From assembly GCF_009933175.1 (NCBI RefSeq), contig NZ_MAEJ01000032.1, forward strand, positions 124,001 to 188,000: a stretch of 64,000 nucleotides of DNA. The letters are read 5' to 3'. The notes under the pieces are model-generated. The model worked only from the letters and a program-made list of their open reading frames with translations. It did no database searches and was not told the DNA's origin. The translations under genes were made by a program, and so were the position numbers. This document shows, one piece after another, positions 27,022 to 36,847 of this stretch (position 1 is its first letter; every line of letters begins with the position of its first letter). The DNA is from Candidatus Enterococcus huntleyi. GTDB lineage: Bacteria > Bacillota > Bacilli > Lactobacillales > Enterococcaceae.

Positions 27022-29604
27022 GTGAAAAAGAGAATGCAACAATTTTATCAGCTAGCCAAAAAGCATAGTCTGATACTTAAACTGATATTTTTTGGCTCGA
27101 TTTTGATTTTTGTCTCAAGTCAGGTGGCAAATATTGCCCATGGCATGAGCTGGCATGATATTTTAGAAACAATGAAACAACAAAATAAATTAAACTTACT
27201 GTTGATGATGTTGACAGGTCTGGTAGGTGTGCTACCGATGTTGTTGTATGACTGGGTGACTGTCCGTGTGCTAGAAAAACAAGGGAAACCTAAGATGGCG
27301 CGAAAAGAATGGTTTGTGGCAGCTTGGACAACGAATACTATCAATAATTTAGCAGGCTTTGGTGGCGTGATTGGAGCTAGCTTGCGCGCGAAGTTTTATG
27401 GAGCAGGGACTGATAAAAAACGCGTCCTAGCGACGGTCTCGAAAGTTGCGTTATTTATGCTTTCAGGTTTATCAATTTGGGCTTTTCTGACTTATGTGGA
27501 TAGTTTGTTTATTCATAAGAACACTCTTTTCTTAAACTACTGGTTCTGGCTAGCAGGCGGCAGTTTCGTCGCACCAGGCTTGATATTTCTAGTCTATTTA
27601 AAGAGGAAAACACTCTTCAAAGAATTTGTACCGAAAGGGATTATTGGATTAATTAGTGCTTCTTTCGGTCAGTGGACGGGTGCGCTGGCTGTCTTTCTAG
27701 TTATCGGTCATTTAATGGCGGTGCCTATCCAAATGGTTGATATTTATCCGATGTTCATTATTGCTACGCTGATCGGTATGTTGACAATGGTGCCTGGTGG
27801 TATGGGGACCTTCGACGTGTTGATGATTTTAGGGATGAGCCAATTAGGGGTAAATCAGGACACAGCAGTCGTTTGGCTGTTGTATTATCGCTTATTTTAT
27901 TATCTAGTGCCTTTTTTATCTGGGTTAATTTTATTTTTGACGCATGCGGGGGTCAAGGTAAATCGATTCTTCGATGATTTGCCACATTTATTTTCTCAAA
28001 AAATTGCCCATAGCATCGTAGTAGCTGCCGTGTATTTTGCGGGGATTATGATGGTGTTACTCTCGACAGTCACTAATTTGTCAGCTATTAGTAAAGTTTT
28101 CCAGTTTCTGTTACCATTTTCTTTTAATTTTTTAGATCAAACCTTGAATCTATTGGTAGGTTTTTTGCTACTAGGCTTAGCTAGAGGACTTTCGATGAAA
28201 GTAAAAAAAGCTTTTTGGCCGACGATTTTTTTATTAAGCTTCGGGATTGTAAATACTATTCTGCGGACCACTTCGCTACGTTTAATCATCGTCTACTTAC
28301 TGATTGTTTTAGCAGTCTGGATCTCTAGAAAAGAGTTCTATCGAGAAAAGTTTGTTTACTCTTGGGAGGCAATCATTGCAGATGGGCTACTTTTTGGCTT
28401 TCTTTTTATTGCCTATGCGGTGGCTGGCTATTTCAGTAATAAAGGACAGGCATTTCCGGGTAAATTAATTTCAAATAAATTCTTTTTATTTCCCGCGGAT
28501 GATATCTGGTTTTCCGGTTTGGTTGGTTTAGGAGTGTCATTACTCGCACTAGTGACGTTATACCAATACCTAGCGAGCACCGATGTTCCATTAGGAAAAG
28601 AGTTAGATGAGCCGCGGTTTGAAGCACTTCTTCATCGATATGGCGGTACCAACGCTAGTCATTACCTAGAGTTACCTGGGTATACGTACTTTTATTACCA
28701 AGAAGATGGGCTGGATGAAGTGGTCTTTGGTTATCAAATGAAAGGCAATAAATGCTTTGTTTTAGGTAATCCGATTGGAAATCAAGACAAGTGGAAGGCA
28801 GCGACCTTAGCATTTATGACTCAAGCAGATAAGTTGGGGTATCAGTTGGCATTCCATAAAATTTCTGAACAATATATTGTGATTTTGCACGATTTAGGCT
28901 TTCATTTTGTGAAGATTGGTGAGGCCGCGATTGTTCATTTGCAAAAAGAAAATCTTCCCTCTTTTACCGAGACTTTCGAATTGAAGAAGTTACTTAAAGA
29001 AGGGTTTTATTTTACTTTTTACCCAGTTTTACCTAGTGAAATTTATCAGGAATTAAAACTTATTTCGACAGAATGGCTTGATGGACAGGCAGAAAAATAT
29101 TTTTCTGTCGGGCGCTTTGAAGAAACCTATATAAATAAAAGTGGGGTAGGGATTGTCCGCAATCCAGCAAATAAGATAGTCGGTTTTATTACTCAGCAAC
29201 CAGTCAACAATCAGGTCGCATCCTACGATTTATTACGTGTAGCGAAGGGTCAGCCTGCTAGTTTACCTGATTTTTTGATTGCCCATTTAATGGAGTATTA
29301 TAAACAGCAAGGGGAAAAAGAAGTTGATTTGGGTATGGCCCCACTGGTTAATGTTGGCGATACTCGCTTTTCCTTCTTTGAAGAGAAGATTATGCATATC
29401 ATTTATAACTATGGCACGTCCTTTTATGGTTTCCAAGATAATTATGAAGCCAAAAATAATTACGTTGATGCCTGGCAAGGTCGCTATTTTGCCTATATGA
29501 AGAATAGTCGCTTTACCTTGACTGCCGGACAATTGTTGTTATTAATCGGTCGCGGTAAAACCAAAGGAATCACAGTAGCAGAAGAAGCGATGATTGAAGT
29601 ATAA
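27022..29604 (+). CDS. mprF: Phosphatidylglycerol lysyltransferase (bifunctional flippase/synthase)
   Basis: GTG 27022 starts an 860-residue protein of normal MprF length. The N-terminal about 510 residues form many transmembrane helices (UPF0104-type flippase, with G-G-M-G-T-F-D near residue 265). The C-terminal about 330 residues are the cytosolic DUF2156 aminoacyl transferase (Y-Q-M-K-G-N-K-C-F-V-L-G-N-P-I-G; V-D-L-G-M-A-P-L-V-N-V-G). It transfers lysine from Lys-tRNA to phosphatidylglycerol and flips the product outward, lowering negative surface charge and giving resistance to cationic peptides and daptomycin-like agents. It is monocistronic with a strong terminator. Confidence 0.95.
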   Translation: MKKRMQQFYQLAKKHSLILKLIFFGSILIFVSSQVANIAHGMSWHDILETMKQQNKLNLLLMMLTGLVGVLPMLLYDWVTVRVLEKQGKPKMARKEWFVAAWTTNTINNLAGFGGVIGASLRAKFYGAGTDKKRVLATVSKVALFMLSGLSIWAFLTYVDSLFIHKNTLFLNYWFWLAGGSFVAPGLIFLVYLKRKTLFKEFVPKGIIGLISASFGQWTGALAVFLVIGHLMAVPIQMVDIYPMFIIATLIGMLTMVPGGMGTFDVLMILGMSQLGVNQDTAVVWLLYYRLFYYLVPFLSGLILFLTHAGVKVNRFFDDLPHLFSQKIAHSIVVAAVYFAGIMMVLLSTVTNLSAISKVFQFLLPFSFNFLDQTLNLLVGFLLLGLARGLSMKVKKAFWPTIFLLSFGIVNTILRTTSLRLIIVYLLIVLAVWISRKEFYREKFVYSWEAIIADGLLFGFLFIAYAVAGYFSNKGQAFPGKLISNKFFLFPADDIWFSGLVGLGVSLLALVTLYQYLASTDVPLGKELDEPRFEALLHRYGGTNASHYLELPGYTYFYYQEDGLDEVVFGYQMKGNKCFVLGNPIGNQDKWKAATLAFMTQADKLGYQLAFHKISEQYIVILHDLGFHFVKIGEAAIVHLQKENLPSFTETFELKKLLKEGFYFTFYPVLPSEIYQELKLISTEWLDGQAEKYFSVGRFEETYINKSGVGIVRNPANKIVGFITQQPVNNQVASYDLLRVAKGQPASLPDFLIAHLMEYYKQQGEKEVDLGMAPLVNVGDTRFSFFEEKIMHIIYNYGTSFYGFQDNYEAKNNYVDAWQGRYFAYMKNSRFTLTAGQLLLLIGRGKTKGITVAEEAMIEV

Positions 29605-29683
29605 TGCCACACGTAAATTAAGACAAAGTAAAGTTATAAATGGCAAATAGTTGGCAGTTCTTCGATTAATTACTAATAGAAAA

Positions 29684-29732
29684 GACAAATAGACTGGGTA
29701 AATATGTAAATTGTTTACCCAGTCTATTTGTC
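29684..29732. terminator. Bidirectional terminator between mprF and the GT8 gene
   Basis: A 19-bp perfect inverted repeat from GACAAATAGACTGGGTAAA to its complement, flanked by A- and T-rich tails, between convergent genes. It contains the CTGGGTAAA variant of the dispersed intergenic motif. Confidence 0.88.
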
Positions 29733-29739
29733 CTTGATT

Positions 29740-30558
29740 TTATTGGTTGAGCAAATTGCTGTAGCTTAGATAAAGGGCGGTAAAACGGGTATCATTTCTG
29801 GGATCCCATGGCTTAGGCCGCCCACAGAAGTGGAGAATTGAGGTGTGTTCCATGACCCAATGAATGTCGTGCTTGCGTAAGCTTCGAGCTAGGTAACTGG
29901 TATACATGCGAGCGTCATAATTCCAGCGTTCTTCAGGCACTTCCACGGTATATTTTCCATACAAATAATTTAAGATATCTTGATCGGGTAAAAAGAGCTG
30001 AGCATCGTATTTCTCGATGGTCGCACTGATGTCCTCCCAGCGAACTTTCTCGCGCATCATGGTAAGATTCATTAGCAAGACACCTGAATTATAGTAACCG
30101 TGTTCTAAATCTAGCCGAACTTTATTGAGTGGGGTCGAGACATCCAGTAAACCAGTATGTCTGGCAGCTGCGAACATCGCGTCATCGATGGGTGTTTCCC
30201 AAAGTTCAGTCAAGGAATTGATGACCAGTATATCAGGATCTAGATAGAGAACCTTGGTCAAATGGGTAGGTAAGATTTCCCCAGCTAATAGTCGGAAATA
30301 CATTTCTTTCGGATAACGAGCGACCGTCGGAGCGTTTGTCCAAATAGAGCCATCTACGGTAACGGGCTGTAATTCATGGCCTAAATCTATCAGAAAAGAC
30401 GAGAGTGCTCCAAGTTCCTGTTCAGGGATACTTTCATGAATCAGCCAGACGCGAAAAGTTTGGTGTGGATTATTATGATGAATAGACAAAAGAGCCACCT
30501 TCAATGGTTGTAGATATCCTTCATTGAGCGTAAATAGTAAATCAATTTTTTCTTTCAT
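29740..30558 (-). CDS. Glycosyltransferase family 8
   Basis: ATG 30558 follows GAGGAGAG. The 272-residue protein has the GT8 fold features: L-L-F-T-L-N-E-G start, metal-binding D107-P-D109 in V-L-Y-L-D-P-D-I, G-Y-Y-N-S-G-V-L-L-M-N and the C-terminal H-F-C-G-R-P-K-P-W. GT8 retaining enzymes move galactose or glucose from UDP-sugars onto lipopolysaccharide, teichoic acid or glycoprotein acceptors (LgtC/GspA relatives). No membrane segment. Its acceptor is not evident; general-stress protein A of B. subtilis is a distant analogue. Confidence 0.88.
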   Translation of the reverse strand: MKEKIDLLFTLNEGYLQPLKVALLSIHHNNPHQTFRVWLIHESIPEQELGALSSFLIDLGHELQPVTVDGSIWTNAPTVARYPKEMYFRLLAGEILPTHLTKVLYLDPDILVINSLTELWETPIDDAMFAAARHTGLLDVSTPLNKVRLDLEHGYYNSGVLLMNLTMMREKVRWEDISATIEKYDAQLFLPDQDILNYLYGKYTVEVPEERWNYDARMYTSYLARSLRKHDIHWVMEHTSILHFCGRPKPWDPRNDTRFTALYLSYSNLLNQ

Positions 30559-30994
30559 TGAATCTCTCCTCGTTCTCTTTACTCCTAACAGTAATCTATT
30601 GGCGCTACAAGTACGGTGACTACTGGAATGAGCCTGGTTTTCTCATGGATTATGTAGATATCTTTAGTGTATCCTAATGCCCTTTTTTTTACAAAGGAGG
30701 GGCTATTACGGATAGAAGGCCGTCTGTAGCTGTTAATGAAATCTGGCATTGAATGAAATCGATTAAGTTTTTACAAAGGTAAATAAAAGGAGTAAACTAG
30801 AAATTGTGAAAAAGTTTCAATTATGCGAATAAAACCGCTAGTTTCGTTTGTTTTAGAATGAGTGAAGTTTTCCGATTTTTCACAAGTCAGAATTTTTTTT
30901 ACAGAAGAATTCATGATAGAATAGGCGAAGGATTCTTGGCTGGTAACAGGTCGGATGAAAGAAATTATACTTAATTATTAGGGAGCGTAAAAGA
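30559..30994 (+). other. Gene-less interval before the NMT1-like ABC operon
   Basis: A plausible promoter is TTTACA (30770-30775), 17 bp, TAAACT (30793-30798). A CCGATTT element (30872-30878, AAATCGGAAAA on the minus strand) resembles half-sites upstream of adcA. No gene seen. Confidence 0.45.
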
Positions 30995-31963
30995 ATGAAA
31001 AAATTTTTAGTTGCAGCGAGTTTATTGGCCTTATTTAGTTTAGCTGCGTGTGGCAATACGGATGACAAAACAAAGGATTCAGGTAGCGCGTCTGCGGACA
31101 AAGATACAGAGAAAGTCGTGAAATTATCTGTCGGCGTGATGCCTTCAACAGATAATATTCCCTTTATTTTGGCACACCAACAAGGCTTTGATAAAAAATA
31201 TGGCGTTGATATCGATATCCAAGCATTTAAGTCAGCGAAAGATCGCGATGCGGCCTTTTTGGCAGGGAAAGTCGATGCGATTAACACAGATTTAGTAGCG
31301 ATGGCGATTTATCAACAAGGTGGCCAAGATGTCAAAATAACTAGCTCAACTTATGGGCAATTTGATTTGGTGACAGGGGACGATAGCGTCAAAGAATTAG
31401 CGGATATTAAAGGCAAAGAAATTGTCTTAGGTAAGAACGGCGGAACGGAATATGCGGTCACAGAAATGCTTGCTACAATTGGTATGAAAGAAGCAGATGT
31501 GACGATTACGGACGTTCCAGCAGTGCCAAGCCGCGTGGAATTGATTAAGAGTGGCCAAGTTTCTGCGGCCATTTTACCAGAACCATTGGTGACGATTGCT
31601 AAAGCAGATGGTATGCGCGTGTTGGGCTCGACGAGAGATATTGGCATTAACCCATTTGTAATTGGCGCTCAAGCCAAAACCATTGATGAAAAATCTGCAG
31701 CCTTCGAAGGTATGTACAAAGCTTATAATGAAGCGGTTGAATACATCAAATCGCATGATAAAGAAGAATATATTCAATTGTTTATCGATGAAATTGGTTT
31801 CCCTGAAACCTTGAAGGATCAAATTACGATTCCTGATTATACGCCAGCGGCACAAGCGACAGAAGCTGATATTACGGCAGCTTTTGCATGGGCCAAAGAC
31901 AAAGAGTTATTGGAAAAAGATTTAACACCTCAGGATGTGCTTAGCGATGTCTTCTTTAAATAG
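30995..31963 (+). CDS. ABC transporter substrate-binding lipoprotein (NMT1/SsuA-like)
   Basis: ATG 30995 follows AGGGAG. The 322-residue protein has a lipoprotein signal peptide with L-A-A-C and lipidated Cys19. The mature part is of the NMT1/THI5-SsuA-TauA family (S-V-G-V-M-P-S-T-D-N-I-P-F-I-L-A near residue 47; D-V-P-A-V-P-S-R-V-E-L-I-K-S-G-Q). Such proteins bind pyrimidine thiamine precursors, sulfonates, taurine or similar small molecules. The ATPase and permease genes follow with overlaps, giving a complete importer. No thiamine or sulfur riboswitch was seen upstream, so the substrate is open. Confidence 0.88.
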   Translation: MKKFLVAASLLALFSLAACGNTDDKTKDSGSASADKDTEKVVKLSVGVMPSTDNIPFILAHQQGFDKKYGVDIDIQAFKSAKDRDAAFLAGKVDAINTDLVAMAIYQQGGQDVKITSSTYGQFDLVTGDDSVKELADIKGKEIVLGKNGGTEYAVTEMLATIGMKEADVTITDVPAVPSRVELIKSGQVSAAILPEPLVTIAKADGMRVLGSTRDIGINPFVIGAQAKTIDEKSAAFEGMYKAYNEAVEYIKSHDKEEYIQLFIDEIGFPETLKDQITIPDYTPAAQATEADITAAFAWAKDKELLEKDLTPQDVLSDVFFK

Positions 31964-32720
31964 TAAAAACCAAGCACTGAGCTTGATCCAAGTGGCAGTT
32001 GAGGTCGGCGGAAAAACAATTTTAAAGGATATTTCAATGACCTTTGAACCGCAAACTATTTATACGGTAATTGGTCCTTCTGGTACGGGAAAATCAACAT
32101 TGATGAACGTTTTGAGTGGACTGATTCCAAGCTATACTGGGACGATTTTATATGGATCAGAGCCCTATCAACCAACCAAGCATGTCTTAGGATTAGTGCC
32201 GCAAAATTACGGATTGTTACCCTGGGAGACCGCTTGGAAAACCGTCACTTCCAATGTGAAGATTAGCCAGAAAAAACGAAAATTAACGGCAGCAGATGAA
32301 GAGAAAATTCAAGAATTATTTACCGCGATGAACTTAGAGAGTGTGAAAGATTCTTACCCAAGTCAAATGAGTGGGGGACAACAACAGCGGGTCTCAATCA
32401 CTCGCGCATTTGGCGTGGATGGTGATTTATTATTGATGGACGAGCCTTTCTCAGCGCTAGATGCTTTTACCCGTGAAAGAACCCAAGATTTATTCTTAGA
32501 GACGTGGAAAAAACATCCGGTTACGACTTTTTTCATCACCCATGATATTGAGGAAGCTTTATTATTGGGGCATAAAATTGTGGTCATGAAAGGGCAGCCA
32601 GGAGAAATTCATACAGTCATGGATAGCCCGTTTTCATTAAACGAGACGTTAGCCGAGAAAAGACGATTGCCTGATTTTTATGAGCGAGTCAATGCCTTGA
32701 GAGAGGAGATTCAATCATGA
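31947..32720 (+). CDS. ABC transporter ATP-binding protein (SsuB/TauB-like)
   Basis: I prefer ATG 31947 over 31935, since AGGA lies at 31932-31935. The gene begins inside the last 17 bases of the binding-protein gene. The 257-residue ATPase shows Walker A G-P-S-G-T-G-K-S-T, signature M-S-G-G-Q-Q-Q-R and Walker B L-L-L-M-D-E-P-F-S-A-L-D. It energises the importer. Confidence 0.92.
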   Translation: MSSLNSKNQALSLIQVAVEVGGKTILKDISMTFEPQTIYTVIGPSGTGKSTLMNVLSGLIPSYTGTILYGSEPYQPTKHVLGLVPQNYGLLPWETAWKTVTSNVKISQKKRKLTAADEEKIQELFTAMNLESVKDSYPSQMSGGQQQRVSITRAFGVDGDLLLMDEPFSALDAFTRERTQDLFLETWKKHPVTTFFITHDIEEALLLGHKIVVMKGQPGEIHTVMDSPFSLNETLAEKRRLPDFYERVNALREEIQS

Positions 32721-33472
32721 AAAAAAATCAATTTGGAGAACGGTTATTAGGGTTGATAGTAGCGGCTATCGTGTTACATTTGGTGTGGTTTTTGGCGAGT
32801 ATTTTATTGAATCAAAGCATGCTTCCGACGCCACAAGTAGTCTATGCGAACTTTCCTAAATTAATGGAAAAAGAGATTGAGGTTCATTTCTTGGTCAGTC
32901 TGGGTCGTGTCTTAGCAGGCATGAGTATTGCTTTAATTCTAGGTTTCGCTTTGGGTTTGTTGATGGGTTCATTCAAAACACTCAACAAACTGTTTGATCC
33001 GTTATTGTATCTGACCTATCCAATTCCTAAAATGGCGATGCTACCGATCGTGATGCTTTTGTTTGGTTTGGGTGATGCGTCGAAAATTATCATGATTGTG
33101 CTGATCGTATTTCCGCAAGTCGTTTTAGCAGTACGTGATGCGGTGCGTAATATTCCGGGGCATTATTATGATATTTATCGCAGTATTCGGGCGACGAAAA
33201 TCCAGCAATTTGTGCATATCACTTTGCCAGCTTCGATGTACGCGATTTTGAGTACGAGTCGTATTTCATTAGGTACAGCGATCTCGATCCTGTTCTTCAC
33301 TGAAAATTACGGCACCGAATACGGCATGGGTTATTACATTATGGATGCCTGGATGCGACTGGATTATCCTTCCATGTATGGCGCGATTCTCTTATTGAGT
33401 CTGATGGGCTTTGTCTTATTCCTAGTCATCGATTTTATCGGCTGGCTTGCGATGAAATGGGAACGAGTCTAA
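32717..33472 (+). CDS. ABC transporter permease (SsuC/TauC-like)
   Basis: ATG 32717 overlaps the ATPase stop (ATGA). The 251-residue protein has about six transmembrane helices and the E-A-A-like loop of BPD_transp_1 permeases (Y-R-S-I-R-A-T-K-I-Q-Q-F near residue 155). Completes the three-gene importer; a terminator follows 95 bases later. Confidence 0.92.
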   Translation: MKKNQFGERLLGLIVAAIVLHLVWFLASILLNQSMLPTPQVVYANFPKLMEKEIEVHFLVSLGRVLAGMSIALILGFALGLLMGSFKTLNKLFDPLLYLTYPIPKMAMLPIVMLLFGLGDASKIIMIVLIVFPQVVLAVRDAVRNIPGHYYDIYRSIRATKIQQFVHITLPASMYAILSTSRISLGTAISILFFTENYGTEYGMGYYIMDAWMRLDYPSMYGAILLLSLMGFVLFLVIDFIGWLAMKWERV

Positions 33473-33565
33473 GAAAAGACAAATAAACAACTGAAAGATA
33501 AGCGAAAGAAAAATAAAGAATAAAGCCGAGGCAAGTGAAGAACCGAATAATTTACTAGTCTAATC

Positions 33566-33608
33566 AAAAAAAGCAGTAGAAATCTACAGAAGATTTCGCT
33601 GCTTTTTT
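33566..33608. terminator. Bidirectional terminator after the ABC operon
   Basis: AAAAAAGCAG...AAATCT pairs with AGATTT...CTGCTTTTTT, between convergent genes. Confidence 0.85.
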
Positions 33609-33650
33609 GTCTTGTCAGTATTTTTTAAGTTAATTTCTCTCGCTACGCAC

Positions 33651-34334
33651 TTATTTCAGATAGCGTTCATGACGGTAGAAGCGCCAGATGAGATAGGTTT
33701 GCGAGATGGAGAGATAGAGAAAGATTCCAGAAACCAACAAAATAGCTTTAGCGCCCACCAAACGATAGAGAAAGACGGAGCAAATTACGCCAGTAATGAA
33801 GAATGTGACTACTAGTAAAAAGTGAATAAATTTTTGTTGGGCTGCTTTTTTACCGGTCATTAAATAATCGTATAGATTGGTAGCAACGCCTTTCAAATTT
33901 CCTGTGGTGAAGAGATTGGTGTAGGCTAAGCCATTAATTTTATCAAAGGTGACCCACTGAATCGCTGCTGTAAAGGCGATGATAATCGTCACAAGACTCG
34001 TTTGATGATTGATAAAAGAGAGACTGACGAGAAAGAATATAACTGTTTCAAAGTAGAGGACGAATAAGCGCCAAAAATGAAGTTGTTTCTTTTGAAAGTA
34101 GTCAATTAAAAATTTGGCTAGTAGGATGCCGAGAAAAAAGAAGAGCGTAGAAAGTAATTTTTTACCGACACTCGCCCACGCACCGTCGAAGGCTTGAATA
34201 ATAGCGAGCACAATATTGCCTGTCTGAGCCGAAGCAAAAGCTTCATAATGTATATAAGTATAGCTGTCCATAGCGCCACCGATAAAACTTAAGAGTAAGC
34301 CTACCCAGCGGTCTTCATGGAAGGAAGTTTCCAT
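33651..34334 (-). CDS. YoaK/DUF1275-family membrane protein
   Basis: ATG 34334 follows GGTGAG on the minus strand; an upstream GTG at 34349 has no better site. The 227-residue product has six or so membrane helices and the family motif G-G-A-M-D-S-Y-T-Y near the N-terminus, then A-Q-T-G-N-I-V. The family is widespread in bacteria but its biochemical role is unknown. Monocistronic. Confidence 0.85.
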   Translation of the reverse strand: METSFHEDRWVGLLLSFIGGAMDSYTYIHYEAFASAQTGNIVLAIIQAFDGAWASVGKKLLSTLFFFLGILLAKFLIDYFQKKQLHFWRLFVLYFETVIFFLVSLSFINHQTSLVTIIIAFTAAIQWVTFDKINGLAYTNLFTTGNLKGVATNLYDYLMTGKKAAQQKFIHFLLVVTFFITGVICSVFLYRLVGAKAILLVSGIFLYLSISQTYLIWRFYRHERYLK

Positions 34335-34656
34335 AAGTCTCACCAACACTTTTTGTTGTTTTTATTTACACCAATTATCTTATCACATTTTGTGAAGAAA
34401 GCCACGGATAGCCAATCGCATCGCTTTCTTAGGAAATAGCTAGAATGTTTCTCTTTACATGTGGTTTTTGGTAGTATTTAATAGAAGATGTAGGATTGAA
34501 AAATGTCTTTCTATCCAAGCAATAGTGGTTAAACTTAAGTGGTTCAACGAGTTTTTTTACCAATTGACTGAGGTTACAAGACGGCGGTGCTATACTTTTA
34601 TTCCCGTCTATGATAGAATACTGACGATTATTTAGAATGAGCGAATGGGTGAGCTG
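34335..34656 (+). other. Gene-less interval before ispE
   Basis: TTGACT (34564-34569) and TATACT (34591-34596) are promoter-like but 21 bp apart, an unusual spacing. Otherwise nothing recognised. Confidence 0.35.
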
Positions 34657-35508
34657 ATGGAAATCATAGAAAAAGCGCCAGCTAAGATTAATCTTGGACT
34701 GGATGTGTTACATAAACGATCTGACGGCTATCATGAGTTAGAAATGATTATGTCGAGCGTCGATTTAGCTGATCGACTAACTATTGAAGAAATCGCTGAA
34801 AATAAAATTATTATCGAAACAAATCGGGCTTTTTTACCTGTGGATCAAAGAAACCATGTATATCAAGCAGCAATGATAGTTAAAGAACGCTATGGAATTG
34901 ATCAAGGAATCAAGGTTTCAATCAAAAAAAGTATTCCCGTTGCGGCTGGTTTAGGCGGAGGGAGTACGGATTGTGCGGCGGCACTTCGCGGATTAAATCG
35001 TTTATGGGACTTAGATTTATCTGTTGAGGAATTGGCTGCTATTGGCATGGAAGTCGGCACGGACGTTCCGTATTGCGTCTATGGTAAGACGGCGCTAATC
35101 ACGGGCAAAGGGGAGAAAATTACGCCCATTCCTGATATGCCGCAGTGTTGGGTCGTATTAGTCAAGCCTCGCATGAGTGTCTCAACAGGGAAAGTGTTTA
35201 AAGAAGTCAATATGGACGAGCTACACCATCCCAATATTGATGAATTGAAGGCAGCGATTTATGCCAATGATTACCACCGCATGACGCAGGCTGTCGGGAA
35301 TAGCTTGGAAGCCATCACAATCAAACGTCATCCAATTATCCAACAAATTAAGGATCGCATGATCAAATATGGTGCAGATGCAACCTTGATGAGTGGCAGT
35401 GGTCCAACTGTCTACGCGCTTTGTCAACAGCATTCCCGCGCCCAAAGAATCTATAATGGCCTAAAGGGTTTTTGTGATGAAGTTTATGTCGTTCGTACAT
35501 TGAAATAA
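34657..35508 (+). CDS. ispE: 4-diphosphocytidyl-2-C-methyl-D-erythritol kinase
   Basis: ATG 34657 gives 283 residues and the conserved start M-E-I-I-E-K-A-P-A-K-I-N-L; GGGTGAG upstream is its ribosome site, and an ATG at 34645 is less likely. GHMP-kinase motif P-V-A-A-G-L-G-G-G-S-T-D lies near residue 90 and the C-terminal M-S-G-S-G-P-T motif near 250. It phosphorylates CDP-methylerythritol in the MEP isoprenoid pathway. Some Lactobacillales keep only remnants of this pathway, and in those the gene is retained with uncertain function. No other MEP genes are in the window. Confidence 0.93.
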   Translation: MEIIEKAPAKINLGLDVLHKRSDGYHELEMIMSSVDLADRLTIEEIAENKIIIETNRAFLPVDQRNHVYQAAMIVKERYGIDQGIKVSIKKSIPVAAGLGGGSTDCAAALRGLNRLWDLDLSVEELAAIGMEVGTDVPYCVYGKTALITGKGEKITPIPDMPQCWVVLVKPRMSVSTGKVFKEVNMDELHHPNIDELKAAIYANDYHRMTQAVGNSLEAITIKRHPIIQQIKDRMIKYGADATLMSGSGPTVYALCQQHSRAQRIYNGLKGFCDEVYVVRTLK

Positions 35509-35923
35509 ATGAAGAGCTGCAAAAAAAATGGAAAATAATACCTGAATACCTGAATACCTGGGTAACTGGGGGATAACTGAATAAATGGAAGATGCGAATC
35601 TAGTAATAGCTGTGATGGACCCGGTGTGGTTTTTGTTTCAGTTACGTAGATTCGCTTTTTTCTACACTCAAAAAGTAGTGTGTAGGTAGAGCGTGAAGTA
35701 AGTGTGTAAAATCTGTATAGACCTTCTAGCGTGAGGAATAAGGAGTTTGGCTAATATCCATCTTGGCATGCTTCTTGCGACTAATTAAGTATGTAGTATT
35801 CGGGAGTGGGTTTATCAGGAAAAATAAGGAGTAGCTGTTAGGCGAGGACTTATGTTTTACTGAAAGAATCTGTCTGAGAAATGGACTTTCGAAAATCAGT
35901 GAAAAAAATTGGAGGAAATAAAG
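35509..35923 (+). other. Gene-less interval with short tandem repeat and terminator
   Basis: Three tandem copies of ATACCTGA lie at about 35538-35560, followed by CTGGGTAA-like sequence. A terminator is at 35594-35662. The rest up to the GGAGG at 35911 has no recognisable element. Confidence 0.5.
35594..35662 (+). terminator. ispE-side terminator
   Basis: GCGAATCTA pairs with TAGATTCGC across a 44-base loop and is followed by a T-run; the loop is long, so confidence is moderate. Confidence 0.6.
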
Positions 35924-36847
35924 ATGGTTCAACGATTGATTAGTGCAACGGCTAAGGAAATTAAGCAAATGACGAAAGAGGAATTATTCCAAAGTATCAA
36001 AGCGAGTGAAGGACGCGTCGTGTTGAGTGAGAATGTTGTGGTTCAAGCGTCAGTTGCTGGGGATATTACCTGTGCGGAATTATCGAAAGCTTACGGGGCG
36101 GATATGATTTTACTGAATGCCTTTGATGTCAATCATCCCGTTGTTGTAGCGGCTTATGAAGGTCAATATAGTGCTGAAACCTGTGTCCCAAATGACGAAG
36201 TGGTCAACCGCCTGAAAGAGCTTGTGGGCTTGCCAATCGGCATGAATGTTGAGCCGGTGGATGATTCAGTCAAGTTAGAATCGACAAAAGTTGAAATTGC
36301 CTTGGGCAGACAGGCGTCTGTTGAGACCTTCAAAAAAGCCAATCAATTAGGCTTAGATTTCATTTTGCTGACAGGGAATCCAGGAACGGGCGTAACCAAC
36401 GAGTTGATTGCTAAGAATGTCAAAATTGCGAAGGAGCATTTTGACGGGATTATCATCGCGGGTAAAATGCACAGTGCTGGCGTTGATGAACCGGTTGTGA
36501 GCTTGAAATCAGCGGAACAATTTATCGAAGCTGGCGCGGATATCGTGTTGGTGCCAGCGGTGGGTACAGTCTGGGGAATCACTGATGCGCAAGTCAAAGA
36601 AGTTGTTGATTTGGCTCATTCAAAAGGAAAATTAGTCATGAGTGCGATTGGGACCTCCCAAGAAAGTGCTCAACCTGATGTCGTGCGTCAAATTGGGATT
36701 CGAAACAAAGTATTGGGTGTTGATATCCAGCATATTGGCGATGCGAATATGGGCTTAGTCGGGATTGAAAACATCAAAGAATTATCAGATGCCATCCGTG
36801 GCAAACGTCACACAGTTGCCCGTATGGCTCGTTCAATCAATCGCTAA
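35924..36847 (+). CDS. TIM-barrel protein of the PEP phosphonomutase-like (DUF7916) group
   Basis: ATG 35924 follows GGAGGAAAT. The 307-residue protein has the look of a TIM-barrel enzyme: S-E-N-V-V-V-Q-A near residue 35, G-A-D-M-I-L-L-N-A-F-D, L-D-F-I-L-L-T-G-N-P-G-T-G, I-I-I-A-G-K-M-H and G-A-D-I-V-L-V-P-A-V-G-T. It resembles proteins annotated as PEP phosphonomutase or haloacid-dehalogenase-like in Firmicutes, which often sit beside PTS genes. No such neighbours are here; it is monocistronic. Catalytic activity is not established for this group. Confidence 0.6.
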   Translation: MVQRLISATAKEIKQMTKEELFQSIKASEGRVVLSENVVVQASVAGDITCAELSKAYGADMILLNAFDVNHPVVVAAYEGQYSAETCVPNDEVVNRLKELVGLPIGMNVEPVDDSVKLESTKVEIALGRQASVETFKKANQLGLDFILLTGNPGTGVTNELIAKNVKIAKEHFDGIIIAGKMHSAGVDEPVVSLKSAEQFIEAGADIVLVPAVGTVWGITDAQVKEVVDLAHSKGKLVMSAIGTSQESAQPDVVRQIGIRNKVLGVDIQHIGDANMGLVGIENIKELSDAIRGKRHTVARMARSINR